From: Tetrahymena elliotti 4EA
Lineage: Eukaryota > Ciliophora > Oligohymenophorea > Hymenostomatida > Tetrahymenidae
Assembly: GCA_000231825.2 (NCBI GenBank)
Contig: JH720333.1
Coordinates: forward strand, 292,374 to 356,373
Length of the DNA: 64,000 nt
Reading direction: 5' to 3'
The position numbers and the translations under genes were made by a program. The number at the start of each line of letters is the position of its first letter. Positions within the stretch are counted from its first letter, which is position 1. The notes under the pieces were generated by a model. That model was not told the origin of the DNA. It was given only the letters and a program-made list of their open reading frames with translations, and made no database searches. Positions 39,958-53,470 of the stretch are shown piece after piece.

Positions 39958-42900
39958 GATCTAATGAAAATATGTTTTTTTTATGTGTGTTTAACATCAT
40001 GAAAATTTTCTTTAGAATTCTTCTTCTTTTTTCTTAAAATTTTATAAAATTAAAAAATTTCTTTTCAAGTTGATGAATAAAAATGATTTAATAATAATCT
40101 ATTTTAAATTTCATTGATCAAAAATAAGAAAAAAGTAGTTTTTGAAAGATTAAGAAATTATGTTTGTATGATTTTAATAGATTCTAATTAATCTTCATAA
40201 ATACAAATAATCTTAACTCCTTCAAAAATAATGTGAAAATCCTCTTTCTAAAAAATAAACCAAAAACTTAAATTTACATTTTATTCCAGAAGATGAATTA
40301 GAAATATCCTGATCAAAAACAAATGAAATAGCTTGAATAAAACAGATAAATTTTGAAGTCCTTTCATCAAATTAGTTTCATAAATAGCCAACAAAAAAAA
40401 ATTTAATCTAAGTGAATAATTTACTTTGTTTTTTTTTTATCATTTTAAAAACGACTTTAATTTATTGAAGATAAATTTAAATAAAATAATCCTACAATTA
40501 GATAGACTATTATCAAATGCGTTTAAAATTTTGATAAACATAACTTTTAGAAATTAAATTCATGGGTGTTATTATTAATTTTTACAATTCTTTTTTTAGA
40601 CTTTAACATAAATTATCAAAATAAATAAATTTATTCATGTAATTTTCAGTTTCAACGCATTTCTTTAAAAATTATTTGTGACTCATTTATCTATTTTAAA
40701 ATTTATTTTTTTCATTAAATATTTAACCACTCAAGAATTGTAAAACGTCTTAAATCCTACTTACATTAGATGAAATTTTTGATCAACAAATTCTTTATAT
40801 TCAATTGAAACTAAAATGTTTAATATTAAATTTTTTGTTTATTCGAATATAAGTAGAAACATCTTCAAATGATATGGATTTATATATTAATTTTTATGAT
40901 TTGCAAAAATCCATTGAAAAATTGATAATACTTATTCTTTTATATTTTATTTTCTTTTCGAGGAGTAAATGTGGAAATATCTCTTGTTTTAGATAATTCT
41001 ACCCACTGTAAATGAGTTTATTAAGTTAGTATATGCTTTTCTTCAATATGTAATTATACAACATAACAATCTATGTAGGAAATCTAAAAAAAATTTACTT
41101 ATTACCTGAGAAATAGTGTAATTAATTATAAAAATAGTAATTATTTCTTTTAAGTTCCCAAGACTTAAGAGTTAGCACGCACCAATTATATCCATAAAAA
41201 AGTTAAGTTAAATTCTTAATTTAAGAAAAAACTGATTTTTTAGTGAGTTAAATCAGGTTAAATTGCTCGTTTATAGTTTACAGTATTACTATATGATTGT
41301 AAATAATGACAGCGACACTAGACTTTTTTTCGAGAGTGATTTCAATTTTATGTATAAAGCTGAGTGATTTTTACCAAAATTTGTTTCAACTCAGAAGTTC
41401 AGTTGTTTTATAGAAACTTTTTTTATTTTCACTGGCTTTTGAGTAAAAAAGTGATTTTTAATTTACATATTGACTGGCTTGCTGATTGATTGATTTGTTT
41501 TTTAAATAATTTCTGATGGTCTTTTTGTAAGATTTAAAATTGAAATAATTTATCACAATTTGAATAGAATTAGCTTGCATATATCGTAGATAATAGTTTG
41601 TCATTTAAGATTAATTATCTGATGGGATTATCAAATATTGATTTTGAATTAAACAAATAAGAATTATTAAGATCATAAACAAACGTGAAAGCAAATTAAG
41701 TAGTGTAATAGAAAACTAATATTAGAATTTAAAAATTATTACTATTACTTAAATCATCTCACAGATGTTACAGAGCTAGATTTATTTAGATAAAAGTGTG
41801 CAGTAAAAACTAACTCTAGTCAGTTTAATCTTAACTCTCAATTCTTCGAAATATGAATTGAGTACTAAGCAGGTAACAAACCTACAAAATATACATTTTC
41901 GAATGTTGAAAACTGAATACTTATTTTAATATATTCTTCTTTATGGTCACATGAGCTCAGCTCCGTTATTAAATAGCTACTTTAAGTTATTATCTATTAT
42001 AATAATAAGTTTTTTTTGACAATCGAATTATTCATTTTGTAACCTAATTAGATCATATCAAGAATAGATGACTAGAAAAAAAATCTATTTAAATAAAAAT
42101 TAACAAAGAAGGGCATTTGTTTTTAGTGTTTATAAAATGATGAAGAGAAAGAAATGAGGCAAGTATAAAAATAGAATCTAAATTTATAGATAGAGGGAGA
42201 TTGGAAGGTTGTAAGAAAGAAAGAATAAATATTAATATGTAAAAATAAAAAAAGATATTTAATTTAAATTTAGTTAAGTAATATATTTATTTATTTAGAA
42301 ATATTTACAAATTATATTTACATATGGTATTATCGCCTTATAAATTAAATAAAAAAGATCAAGTTAAACAAATATTTAATTTAATCAATTTTGTGGTTAA
42401 ATTTTCACTCTTAAATTGATATCTTTTTAAGGCATCCAGAATACTCTCTATTTTTCTAAGCTGTAATTTATTTTTATTAGCAAAAGATAAAAAGAGAAGA
42501 GGGTTAAAGTTTTCGGGCATATGTAAAATAGCTAATAGCAAAAAGAATATTGTTTACACTTTTAAAAGTATTGGAATAATGCTTATAGATTAGGATGGAA
42601 GTATGTTGAAAATTAGTAAGATTATACTCAAAAGTTATAGACATATATTTACAAATAAATAGGTGAATATTGTAGTTATTAAGTGTGTGCTGGTTCTATT
42701 GAAAAAGTATCATATAAATATTTATATAAATTAAAAGCAAAATGTCAATTTTTTATTGTTATTCAATTGCATTTTTATCTAGTTTAGACAAGAAGTTTTA
42801 ATTCAAAAGAATTGTTTTTTTAAATAGGGTGAGATTGTTAGTAATGTCATCTAGAGAAAATCATTTTATTTGTGTGTTAATAAAGGTAGATTTACTTTCA

Positions 42901-43042
42901 AAAAGCATTCATAAGAGGAAATCCATTTAGTTTATTCTTCTGAAAGTAAATTACTTTTTTTGATACTTCTATGATATTTGTAGATGTTATATTAAATATA
43001 TTTTATATAGAGTAAGTAAGTGAAAATTTATTTGTTTGTTTA
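39958..43042. other. Long gene-poor stretch
   Basis: About 3.1 kb of AT-rich sequence. No convincing coding frame was found on either strand. Small open frames such as 42359-42541 minus lack protein-like composition. An imperfect inverted repeat with arms gtagatttactttca (about 42887) and ctgaaagtaaattac (about 42939) is present. Confidence 0.45.
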
Positions 43043-43369
43043 TCAGCAGACAGCGCATCTTTCTTATTCAATAAGTTGGATTGTGCATTGAGTTTATACT
43101 TTGCTCAACTTAATTTGTAAACGCTTGCGGATGATTGAGCTCTCTGCAGGCTTAGTAAGACGAGGGCAAAGTAGTTACTTTTGTTCATAAATACGCTTGG
43201 CATTCATAAGTTAAGGATTTGATTCCTCAAATTCCTACTATTACTTCATCATCATAATGAATTAGTAGGCTAATTCGGGAGACTCAATCGATTGTCTTCC
43301 TTGATGAGTGGTAGCGCCACTAGCTCTTTTTTTATTTGAAGTTTGAGGTTTACCAGAAGTGCATCCCAT
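43043..43369 (-). CDS. 108-residue protein, MGC start and CAVC C-terminus
   Basis: Single exon on the minus strand: ATG 43369-43367, TGA 43045-43043, 108 residues. It stands out as a GC-richer island in a 9-kb gene-poor region. It begins MGCTSGKPQTSNKK, a good context for N-myristoylation with an adjacent palmitoylatable Cys. It has a Gln/Met-rich helical middle (QFIMMMKQQQEFEE), a basic stretch (SSIIRKRLQIKLSK), and ends QERCAVC, a C-a-a-X-like tetrapeptide. Dual lipidation would place it at a membrane; that is inference. No family was recognised. Reading TAA and TAG as Gln is required (7 or more such codons), so standard-code searches would miss it. Confidence 0.72.
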
Positions 43370-46300
43370 TTTTGATTTATTGTATGGTGTAGTATTTTAT
43401 ATGGTAGGTTTGTTTAGTTTTTTTACTTTTTAGTAAACGTATCAATAAGATTTGTATTATGTTTTTAAAAGAAACAAAATATAAACTTTGCGATAAGCTA
43501 TTTTGTTTGATAGATGTTTGTTTTTGTTTATTTTGTTATTTGAAGTCTATTTAATTTTTTTGTTTTTGTTTTTTATTATTTATGAATACAAACTACTTTG
43601 ATTCGCTTTTAATTAGAACTGGAGTATCTTGTCTATATCCACCCACCCACACCCACACATAAACACAAATTCAGTGATAATTAGTAAAATTAAATAAAAA
43701 TTTTTTTTTGCTTACTTCGATTTCTTTTTTTCTTAATTTTGAAGTCCTTAAAATTTACAAATAGAATGAATAAATAAACAAATGCAATAATTTATCTTTG
43801 CATCACTAAAAAATTTGCTGACTTACTCCTACCTGATTTTCTTTTTGAAAACTATGTTTTCATTACTGATAATAAATCAATAAGGATTGATCCAAAATCT
43901 ATAAGATTAATTTCTGCGCTGAGAAAAAGCGACAGCTAAAAAACCCATTTAATATTTTTAGGAGTTAAGTGAAATTTTAACTTTTAATAAAAATATATTA
44001 AAGTAATTTAAGACAAGCCTATTATCTCATCTTACATTAAAGATTATCAAAGCATACTTTATAAAACATAAATACTTTTTGAAATCACGCTTCATTAATT
44101 AAATTTTGACTATTAACTAAAAATTAGATATCAAAAAATAATAGAAACTTTCTCTATTACTTGTCTTAAAATTTCTAGTCTGCTATTTTACATGTAAAAG
44201 ACTACACATTTACTGCATCATATCACCAAGAATTATATTCATTTCAATCAGTTATTGTTAATAGTTATTATTTGTTGCCTTATCTAAAATTAGAAATTGT
44301 GTTTACATTTCTAATTATGAACAAAGAAATATTTTGATTTTGGAGAATTTTGCTAAATAGAGCTTGAATTGTAATAAATATTTCTATCTATTTTTTATTG
44401 AGTGAATTCATAGTAAATATAATTTATATTATGAAATTTTATTTCAAATAATGTCTGGTCAATCAGTCATTTTGAAAATACAATAGACAGTAAAGGAAGA
44501 GCAGAGTATTGCATATTCAAAATTTCTGCATTTTAATTGAAAATGATTGTTATTAAAAATATTCAAATTATATAGTCGTCTTAAACAAAATTTATAAGCT
44601 CGAAAGAGACTGCTAGCAGATTATTTGATACTATTTTATCAGAAAAAATTCAAATAGTTGAACTATATTTTTTACTTGCTCACAAAGCAAACTTAGCAAG
44701 TTTTATTTTCTTATTTTGTCACAGAACATAAAAGTTGTAATTAATTTGAATAACACAAAAATATTCTTATATTAAATAAAATGTCTGCCAGCCAGTCATT
44801 AAATAGAAATCTAGTTTACTTATTCACTGTAATAGCTTAAATTTGTATTACTTCTACTACTAGATAAATTTTATTCTGAAAAAGTCTAGCATTAATTTTA
44901 TTTTAAGTACTTTTATCCATTCTTTCAAAATAAATTTAAAATACGACATCAAATTTTAACAAATTGAGGCTGGTCAATTTTATTTTTACTCTAATGAAAA
45001 AATAAATGAAAATAATATTTTTTCTTCTACTTTGATTGATATTTCAGGGATTTTTTATAGAAATCAATAGAAAAAATGGCACAATAAAATAAAACAATTC
45101 TCTGAAGCCTTACTTTATTGTAGATTAATTTTATTTTGCCAGATATTTACTTATTTATGGTGTTGTTCCAACAGAAACTAAGAATCAATGAAAAACAAGC
45201 AAGTTAAAACGACATCTTATGAATTCTAATTTTATCAATGGAGTTAGAGTCATATTTATTTTAAAATGCTTATATTATTAGAGAATAATTTCATCCTTTT
45301 AAACTAAAAAAAATTTAAATATTTATATTTACAAATGATAATTCACACTTCAAATCAAATCTTTTAAAGATATATCTTACTTTCATTACTTTTTTTAAAA
45401 GAAACTTTTAGAATATGGCTAAAACAACAAGCTTTTCAACTCACTATTAATATCTTAAGCCTTTGTTCTTATTTAAGTAAAATCAGATTACAAATGTACT
45501 TTTTTATTTTTTGTTTTTAAATTTGAGAGCACTTTCTGTTAAAATAGTATTTTTAAGCAAAAAAAGGTAAATTTAATTTCTAGAGATTTTTAAAATTTTA
45601 AGAAAAAAATTCATTTCTTGTTAAAATTACAAAAATTTCTTATGCTTCTTGAATATTTTTAAAATAAAAATGAAAACAAAAATAAAAATAAATGAGAGAT
45701 TGTTGAAACAATTGCAAAAAAGAAAAATAAATAATATAATGTCTATGAAATAGAAAGAAAAAAACTTTTATGACACCAAGATTGCAAGCAAAAAAGAAAC
45801 AAATATCTATAATTAAGTAACCTCAAAAATCTTCTACAATATGAAAGTTGTTAGAAGAAATTTAAATTAATTAATGTAAAAAAGCTAGACTTACTTACAT
45901 ATGCATTCATAATTAAATGATAATTAAGAAATTTAAAGTATTTCTTTTAATCAATAAACATTCAAACAAAAAGAAATATCATTCAAGCGTGAAAAGAAAC
46001 ATTTATGAAATTGTAAATGATTTTTAGTAGAATAAAATTAGATAACAAAATGTGTAATACAATTCTATTAATAATATTAAGCATTTTTAAATTACATATA
46101 TTTCATTTATTGTTTAATTTTAATTAAATGCAATCCATTTATTTTAATTTTCAAAGAAATCTAAAAAAAATAATTTAGCTTAATTTAAAATTTCTTAAAT
46201 TAACCGATTTCACATTTATTTTTTTATTTCTTAAAATATTTTTGTGGGAGATTGTATATTATAAGATTATTCTATCAACATTTACATTGATCAAATAATA

Positions 46301-49237
46301 ATTAATTAAGATTAATATTAATAATAAAAAGACTTTCTATTTGTGGACCTAAAAATTTGGATAAACAATCTATTAATTATTCATTTTGACAATCAGCTCT
46401 AGTACTTAAAAATTTTAAATTTGAAATGATATTTTGTCATTTTACACATTTCTCACCTCACCTTTATCATTTTAAGATAGACCTTATTAAGTAATTATTG
46501 ATTTTTTCTTCTTTGTTTGAAACAAAATAAAATAAAACCAATAAATGCTAACTAATTTGTATTAGAAATATGTTTATTATATTTTATAGAATTTTTAATT
46601 GAGTTTATGGACAATTCATTAATTTTAAAAAGGTTTTAATAGTAGATTTAAAATACTTGAATTAGATTTTAAAATCATTACAATTACTGCATTTTCTATA
46701 GTTTCCTAACTTATATTACCAAGTAATTTGTATTTTTTGTTTTAGTTGTTTTAAGTATGAAAAATTTTATAAATTCATCTGCAATCTTTACAAAAAATGG
46801 TAGTGAAAATGCCCATTAATTTTGAAAAGAAAGTAATTGTAGTCAGTAAAATTTGAGTGAATTAATCTGATTCCTATAAAATCAAAGTATAATTAATTAC
46901 AATCTTTTTGACTGTCCTTAAGTAACTAACAAATTCAAACATTGTTATTTTTATTGGCTGAAACTAAATAAATCGTATTAATTTACATAGCTATTCATTT
47001 ACTTTTATTCATTCAAATTTATGTTTTTCTTTATTTATTTTCTATTTTACCATTCAAAATATTCATCTATAACACCTTACCTCACATCTTTCTCTATTAT
47101 TCTGTGGTATTCATGCTTATTATTTTATTTTCTATCTTTACTGACAGCTAATAAATCATGAAATACATATATTTATTTCTTTTTCACACAATGATTTGCC
47201 AGTAATATAAGAAAACCTTTCTTGAAAAATAAATTTATGTTAAAATATAAACATTCAACATTTATTTCTTAATTATAACAAATTTTTAATCAAAAACTAG
47301 TTTATATAATTATATTTAATTTAGCTTACCTAATCATTCAAAAGTAAAATTTCCTTAATGAATTATTCAATTTAACAAACTAACCTAGGTATTTAGATAA
47401 ATTAGTTTTAGGTATTATGTTTAATTTACATAAAATTTAAAGAATTTATGAAATCAATAAAAATAAAAAGAGTATTCATAATTTCAAATATTAAAAAAAT
47501 TGTAAAAGACTCAAATTGAATTAAAGTATTTATTAATAATTTATCTCACAAAAAAATTGTAAAAATAAAATAATAAAACTACCCAACAAATATCTTCTCA
47601 AAATTAATTAATTAAACTTTTGGAGTTTCATTTTTTTAAAAAACCAAATATTTTAATAAATTGATCAATAAATATTAAAAACATTCTGATCCATCATCAT
47701 TAGATAACTTAATACAGAAGTAAAAAAACTTTTTAGACTACTCTAATTTTCATGAATATTAAAGGCTGATAATTGTTTTAAAATTATATTTTTGATACAA
47801 CTATTAAAAACAAAATTAAATTATTTGATCAGCAATTCCAAATAAGATTTTATTTCAAAAAATTAGTTTGTTTTTTTTAAAAATAATTCTTTAAGTGATG
47901 AAAAAATAATTTTTTTATGTTTGCTTGTTCATAATTAATCTTTAAAAATTTTTTAAATAATTAACTAAATTTTTTTCTTTATTTTACCAAATTTAAATTC
48001 AATTAAATTTTTAGCTTTCAAAGAATTGTAAAACATTTTATAAATATTTTTTATTTCTTGAAGGTAAAAATAATTTATCATAGCATTTAATAGTATTTAA
48101 GAGAAATAAGAAATAAATAAACAATTGTTTTTTTTCATTCATAAAATTTGTTTGTAAAAATATGTTTTTTATCTATTCTATTTAACTAGTTTTACATAAA
48201 ATACTCCATTAAATAAGTAAATTATTTTATCAAAACTAGTAGTTTAAGTAAGAAATATTTAATCAATCTAGAATATATGGAATCTAAAATAAATTTATGC
48301 TTTCTAAATTTAGAAATATAATTATATTTAATTGAAAAAAATATTAATTATAGATCAATTAAAGTTTATAATTTAACATTTGCATATTATAAATAAAAGA
48401 CTTGGTATATTATTTTTTGATTCACCAAAAAAACTATTCTTGATTTAATTTACTTTTTTTAGAATTTTCTATGAAATTTATTGGAATATATTAATTCAAG
48501 GAGATTTGTTAAGAAAAAGCTTAAGAAAGATTAAAGAAAGGTACTTATATTTTGAGGAAATATTTATGGAAATAAATAGATAAAATTAGATTTGTGAGTG
48601 AGTTAGTTACTTATATGAAATTAAAAACTTATTTTCGGATAATATGGTAAAATAAAAAATTTTTAGTTTTGTTAATAATATTACATTGTGACGAGCTTAA
48701 GAGAACAAATAGGTATGCATAAAGTGGAATAAATAATATAATTAGGAGGATTTACAGCATTTATTATCACATAATATAAGGGAATGATTATATAAAATGA
48801 ACAAAGATTTATTTATTTTTTTGTTTTCTATTTACTCAAGTTAAAATAAAAGAAAGATAGAAAAGAATCAGAAAATAGAGTTAGTTGCGTTGGGTCTGTG
48901 ATTAATAAATTAGCTAATTAATTAAAAGAACATTAATAATCAGTATCGTCAGTCAGTACATAACATTAATATTATTAAGTAAAAGTGAAAGTTAATCGAA
49001 ATAGGTTTATTTTTAATACTTTAAGTAATTAATATTCAAGATAGATAGATAGTTAGTTATCTCTTTAGTTTAAGAAAATACTTTATAAGCTGCTTCGAAG
49101 TTAAATAAATTATTTAGGCGGGGCAATACACTAAAAAGAAACATTTATTTCAATTAGCATTTAATTGATATTGCTTTTCCGGCTATCTTTGTTGCTATTA
49201 CTACTATCATTTCAAGCACTGTATTATTTTATATTTT
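43370..49237. other. Long gene-poor stretch
   Basis: About 5.9 kb, almost pure A/T, with no convincing gene. It contains a C-rich ccaccc/cccaca microsatellite at about 43639-43659, upstream of the MGC protein gene. It also has a 110-codon open frame at 48471-48800 that I do not accept as a gene. The right end holds the promoter of the RING-CH/FHA gene. Confidence 0.45.
43639..43659. repeat. C-rich ccaccc/cccaca microsatellite
   Basis: A short run of ccaccc and cccaca units in otherwise A/T-only DNA, about 270 bp upstream of the minus-strand MGC gene. It resembles degenerate telomere-like C-strand DNA but is not the Tetrahymena CCCCAA repeat. Confidence 0.6.
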
Positions 49238-51451
49238 ATGGGAAATTGCTAGTAGATTTAAAATCTTTAAGAAAATGAATTAAAAACTACACAAAAAGAG
49301 ACAGGCATCTATATCGCAGTCAAAATATGGTCTAAAAAAAGTAATGAGCTCTTCAATTATGAAGCTAGGACATATAAAGAGTTGAAATATGATTTGTTAA
49401 AGTAAGAAACCCTTCCAAAGTAGCTAAGACATTTATTTTGGAGAAATCAGGATGATGGATTGATGATATTCAATCCCACCAAGAATTTTTCAGTAATAAA
49501 TGATAAATAAGAGAGATCTTTCCTCAGTAAATGGGTAAATTTAAGCTCTCTCGACCGCTCTAATGGTATTGAAATATAAGTGAATGATGTTTATAAATTT
49601 GGCAATACTCTCTTGAAAGTGAAAGACATTTATTTTTAAAATCATCAACAGAAGTTTAGAAATTCTATTGATGCAGGAAGTAACTGCAACTGCATGTGTA
49701 ATTGCAACCCAAATTAGAAAAAAAATACTTTAATCATAGGAAATAATTTAGATTAATAGAACTAATACTCAAAATTATTGTCTGATAAATCATGCTCTAA
49801 GCAGAATAGTTAAATTAGCAATAGTAATAATCAAGGAAAATGTCAGCGCTGCTAGAATAACTGCCAAGGAAATAACTGGACAGTCATGCAAAAAGCTACT
49901 ACTATGATGCTAAGTTCTAAGTATTAAGGAACAGAAGAATGTAATGATGATTTTGATTAGAGTTATTTTGAAAGTAAAAGTGAAAATTAAGCAGCAGGTA
50001 ATGCTGATAAAGCTTGTAACTAAAATTGTAATAATAACACAAAAAAATAAAAAAAATCTCTTTCTCATATTCATGGAGAGCTTCTCAGATAGTGCAAAAT
50101 CTGTCTATAAACAGAAGATGAAGAAAAAACTGTTGAGCAATTATGGCAATTTCTCTAAATATAGAATGAAGAATAAGAGAATTAAGACTAAAACCAATCT
50201 CAGTATCAATCTAATATCAAAGAAAATCAAAACTGCCATAACCACTCATTTTACAGTACTTAATATGCTGTTAATAATAATCCTTTAATTAGTATTTGTG
50301 GCTGTTAAGGATCTATGAAATATGTTCATTTGAAGTGTCTTCAAACTTGGGTTAAAAGTAAACAACTACTTAATGACTCTTTCAGCAGTAAATACTGTGA
50401 ATATTACTCTCACAAGGCTATGATCTGTGAGCTTTGTAAGAAAAATTATCCTTTAAAAATAAATATAAATGGCAAAAAAGTCTTCCTTCTTTAAATGGAA
50501 GAATAAAATGAAGAAGAAGGTGCTAAAAATATGGAACCTGCTAGTGCTGCTTCTCGCTAGAACAGTCAAGGAAATATCTTGTAAATCGATAACGAAGATG
50601 ATGATAATATCGCTGATTAAGATGAATCTCCTTTTGAAGGACATGACAATATTGAAAATTAAAGTAATTAAAGCAGTGGAGAAGAGGATGGGAATAGCCA
50701 AGGCTCTGAAGAAGAAGATGATGATGATGAAGAAGAAAATGATGTAGACCAAGAAGAGGAAGAGTAAAAAACAGACTGGGAAAATGCTACATATCAAAAG
50801 AAAAAAGAGAAGAGAAAGAAAACAAAGAGATTTGATAATTACATAATTTTTGAGATTTCTAACTCTTAAAACACCTCATTAAATGGTCTAATCATACTTA
50901 ATTTATAGAAGACATATGAAAACAAGGCAAATCTTAATAAAACATACAGCTCTGACTAAAACAAGAATAGCTCAGTTTTAAAAACTGTTTTCACTCTCGG
51001 TAGACAAAATTCTTGTGACATTAAAATCAATGATATAACAGTTAGTCGTTTCCATGCTGAGCTCAAAGTTAATTATGAAAAAGGTAAAATCTTTTTAAAG
51101 GATACAAACTCGAAATTCGGTACTTTAATTAAACTGAGAAAGGAACTTGTTATCAATAAAAAATTGGATGGAGTCTAAATTTAAATAAACAATGTTTGCT
51201 TAGAATTCTGTATTGGTTAGGATCCTTAGTAGGAATTTTATAATCATTAGAATAGTAATAAATAAGGCAAGGGATAAGATTTTAGGTCTAGCACATGCTA
51301 ATTTTCTACTTGCTTCAAAACCAACAATATCAGCAAAGCTAATTATGAAATCAACATACAAGATACTAACTTAATATTCAAAGATAAAGATTATAACCCA
51401 ATTGACTAGCTTCATGACTTGAATCCCTAAGACCTATCTTATTAAAATTGA
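49238..51451 (+). CDS. RING-CH and FHA domain protein, probable E3 ubiquitin ligase
   Basis: Single exon, 737 residues. The MGNC start suggests N-myristoylation plus palmitoylation. A Cys-rich low-complexity region follows (NCNCMCNCN, CQRCQNNCQ). The RING-CH (RINGv) zinc domain begins CKICLQ (C286), continues CGCQGSMKYVHLKCLQTW and closes CELCKKNYP (C397, C400). This C4HC3 pattern is the MARCH-type E3 signature. After an acidic Glu/Asp stretch comes an FHA domain (from G588): LGRQNSCDIKI, VSRFHAEL, DTNSKFGT, the Arg/Ser/His/Asn residues typical of phosphothreonine binding. Likely a membrane-associated E3 recruited to phosphoproteins; the domains are seen, the activity is inferred. It lies at the left edge of the cluster of ubiquitin-system-like genes. 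Confidence 0.87.
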
Positions 51452-52529
51452 TCAGGAGCTAATTAGATCATTATTTTAAGTCAGTAATTTCAAAACTCAA
51501 ATTGAAAATAAATCTCTATCCAATTAACCAATTTAATGTAAAATCTTCCAGTAAAAACACACAAGAAAAAAATTTAACAAAAATAAAATAAAAGATTGAA
51601 TGAAAATACTATACTTTTAATTAATTTCAAATTGTAAAATAAATAATCTTATGAAAACTAAATATTTTAATATTAAAACCTCCATTAAATAAATAACCTT
51701 AATTATTACCTTATTATAATAATAATCTAAATAAAAGGAATTACCTAATCAAATAAAATGATAGTTTAACATAATTGAAAAAAAATAACTATTTTAAAAT
51801 AATAAATTACTCAATTTTTGTATATCCTCTCTAATTTATAAATGTTTTGCAAAGTATATTGTTTAGTTAATCAATTTGTATCTTTATTATTTGCTTTATT
51901 CAATTTAAATTTTTATTCTTTATTAAAATCTAACTTTAACCACAACATTAAAAAAATAAATATTATTATTAATAGGGATAGATTTAATATTTAAACACGA
52001 AGTTTAGACAGATATTTATTTTAACCAATTATTTCCAAATATTTGGCCAAATATTTTATGCTATTAAATTTTATACTTCCCTCATAAAATATTGCTAGCT
52101 TCAGAATATTCTTTTGATAGTTAAGCAAATAAAAAATTTTATTAATAATTTTTAGTGTATTTTGCTAATTAAAATAATTTGAATAAAAAATAATAAGGAG
52201 GGTATTAAATTTAATTTACTTAGGAAATACTTGAAAAGAAAAAGTTTATTTTAAAAAAATAAAATAAAAAAATACAGAAGAAAATATTTAACAAGAGTTA
52301 CTTTAGAAAAAAAATGTATTATGATAATTATTAACAATTTTAAAAAAATAAAATGTTAACATAAAAATTACAAATCAAACTATTTTTCAATTATTTAATT
52401 TTTTTCACTTAATATTAGCAAATTTTTTAAATCAGGCTTTTCCTTCAATAACTTTTTTACCTACTCTAAAAATAAGCATTTTGAAACTTATTTCAAATAT
52501 ATTTTTAATTTGATCTAAAGTCAAATTAA
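51452..52529. other. Intergenic gap
   Basis: AT-rich spacer after the RING-CH/FHA gene. No gene was recognised. Confidence 0.45.
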
Positions 52530-52681
52530 AATTATCAATACTCTACATATTGCATTTAAAATACCATTCAGAAGAGGTATCTAAATTACATTATCTAGCA
52601 GCTTCTCTGAGAGTAATAGATAAAGGAAAGTCTTTTATGATTAGTGATCATTAATATAGACCTTCTAATGGTATAAATTGA
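52530..52681 (+). pseudogene. Short coding-like fragment
   Basis: About 50 codons of GC-richer, protein-like sequence in one frame (YHSEEVSKLHYLAASLRVID, then KSFMISDHQYRPSNGIN), ending in TGA 52679-52681. No start codon or complementary exon was identified. It may be the last exon of an unrecognised gene or a relic. No family could be named. Confidence 0.35.
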
Positions 52682-53085
52682 ACTTTAATACTCATTTTCT
52701 TTTTCAAAGTAAGATTTTTTTTTTAATAATTTTTTAGATATTGTTTTTTTCTTAATTATTTATGTTTTTTTTCTTTAATTTTTTATTTTTAATTTGATGA
52801 GAAAATCATTAAAATTTCCCCAATGGGTTGGGTTGTTAATACTTTAAAATAAGTCTGATTTTTTTATTATGAAATGAAATTTTTAATTAAGAAAATTAAT
52901 ATTCTAAAAAAGATTTTAGACTACAATGAAGCTAACATATATTTTAACTAAAAAACACCATAACCATGAATTAATAATGTTACCTTTATTTTTTAATATA
53001 ATTTCTTAAGTATTTTATTTTAGACAGTTAAAAATAAAAACCAATTACTCGAATATACCATAACTTGCTTCATTGAATTAAAATA
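52682..53085. other. Gap before the 73-bp repeat
   Basis: About 400 bp of AT-rich DNA with homopolymer T runs. Nothing coding was seen. Confidence 0.4.
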
Positions 53086-53160
53086 ATATATATAGTAATA
53101 CTCGGGGTCTGGCTCAAGCCGTAAAAATTATTAAATCGAAGGTATTTTTAAAATTTGAAA
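53086..53160 (+). repeat. 73-bp dispersed repeat, copy 1
   Basis: Near-identical to 56652-56724. The core starts ctcggggtctggc and continues to cgaaggtatttttaaaat. In the frame of the following USP fragment it encodes LGVWLKPQ ... NRRYFQNLK. Compared with copy 2 it differs at ctc/ctt, ccg/cct and ttg/ctg, all synonymous in that frame. There is also a 1-nt length difference before the core. Confidence 0.9.
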
Positions 53161-53450
53161 TGGTTTTATTCTTGTGTTTTAGACTTGTATATTTAATTTG
53201 GGCTGGTTCCCCCATTTTACTATTTATCAAATTGCTCTAAATACTTACAGAAAAATATTGAACATAGTTATTATGTTGAAGAGAAGGATTTTAGTCTGGA
53301 CTTTAAAAACTTTTCTGATTACACTTTAGAATCCATTTTTGAAGGTTCTTAGTTAAACTAAATATGTGGGTGCAATAATTAATCAAGCAAGTTTATACCT
53401 AAAAGAAGAATATTTTTTCCCATAACTTCTTTAAAGTTACCTTCAAATTC

Positions 53451-53470
53451 CTACATACGACTACATACGA
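53451..53470. repeat. 10-bp tandem duplication breaking the USP frame
   Basis: ctacatacga occurs twice head to tail. The extra 10 bp shifts the reading frame inside the USP C-terminal lobe. Confidence 0.95.

Noticed and set aside
44454..44830. Two short similar ATG-starting pieces (atgtctgg... and atgtctgcc...)
   Set aside because: They reach TGA after about 30 codons and share only a dozen bases, so I do not call genes or a repeat.
48471..48800. 110-codon open frame from ATG to TGA in the gene-poor stretch
   Set aside because: Composition (Ile/Tyr/Lys/Arg) matches the A/T background and no motif is visible; a TGA-free run of this length is expected now and then.
50453..50797. Open frames on both strands inside the RING-CH/FHA gene
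   Set aside because: They lie in other frames of a continuous 737-codon gene; their Lys/Met- or Phe/Ile-rich composition comes from the acidic repeat codons.
53101..53145. tRNA-like A-box and B-box resemblance in the 73-bp repeat
   Set aside because: tggctcaagcc and atcgaagg only loosely fit the boxes, no cloverleaf could be folded, and the silent differences favour a coding reading.
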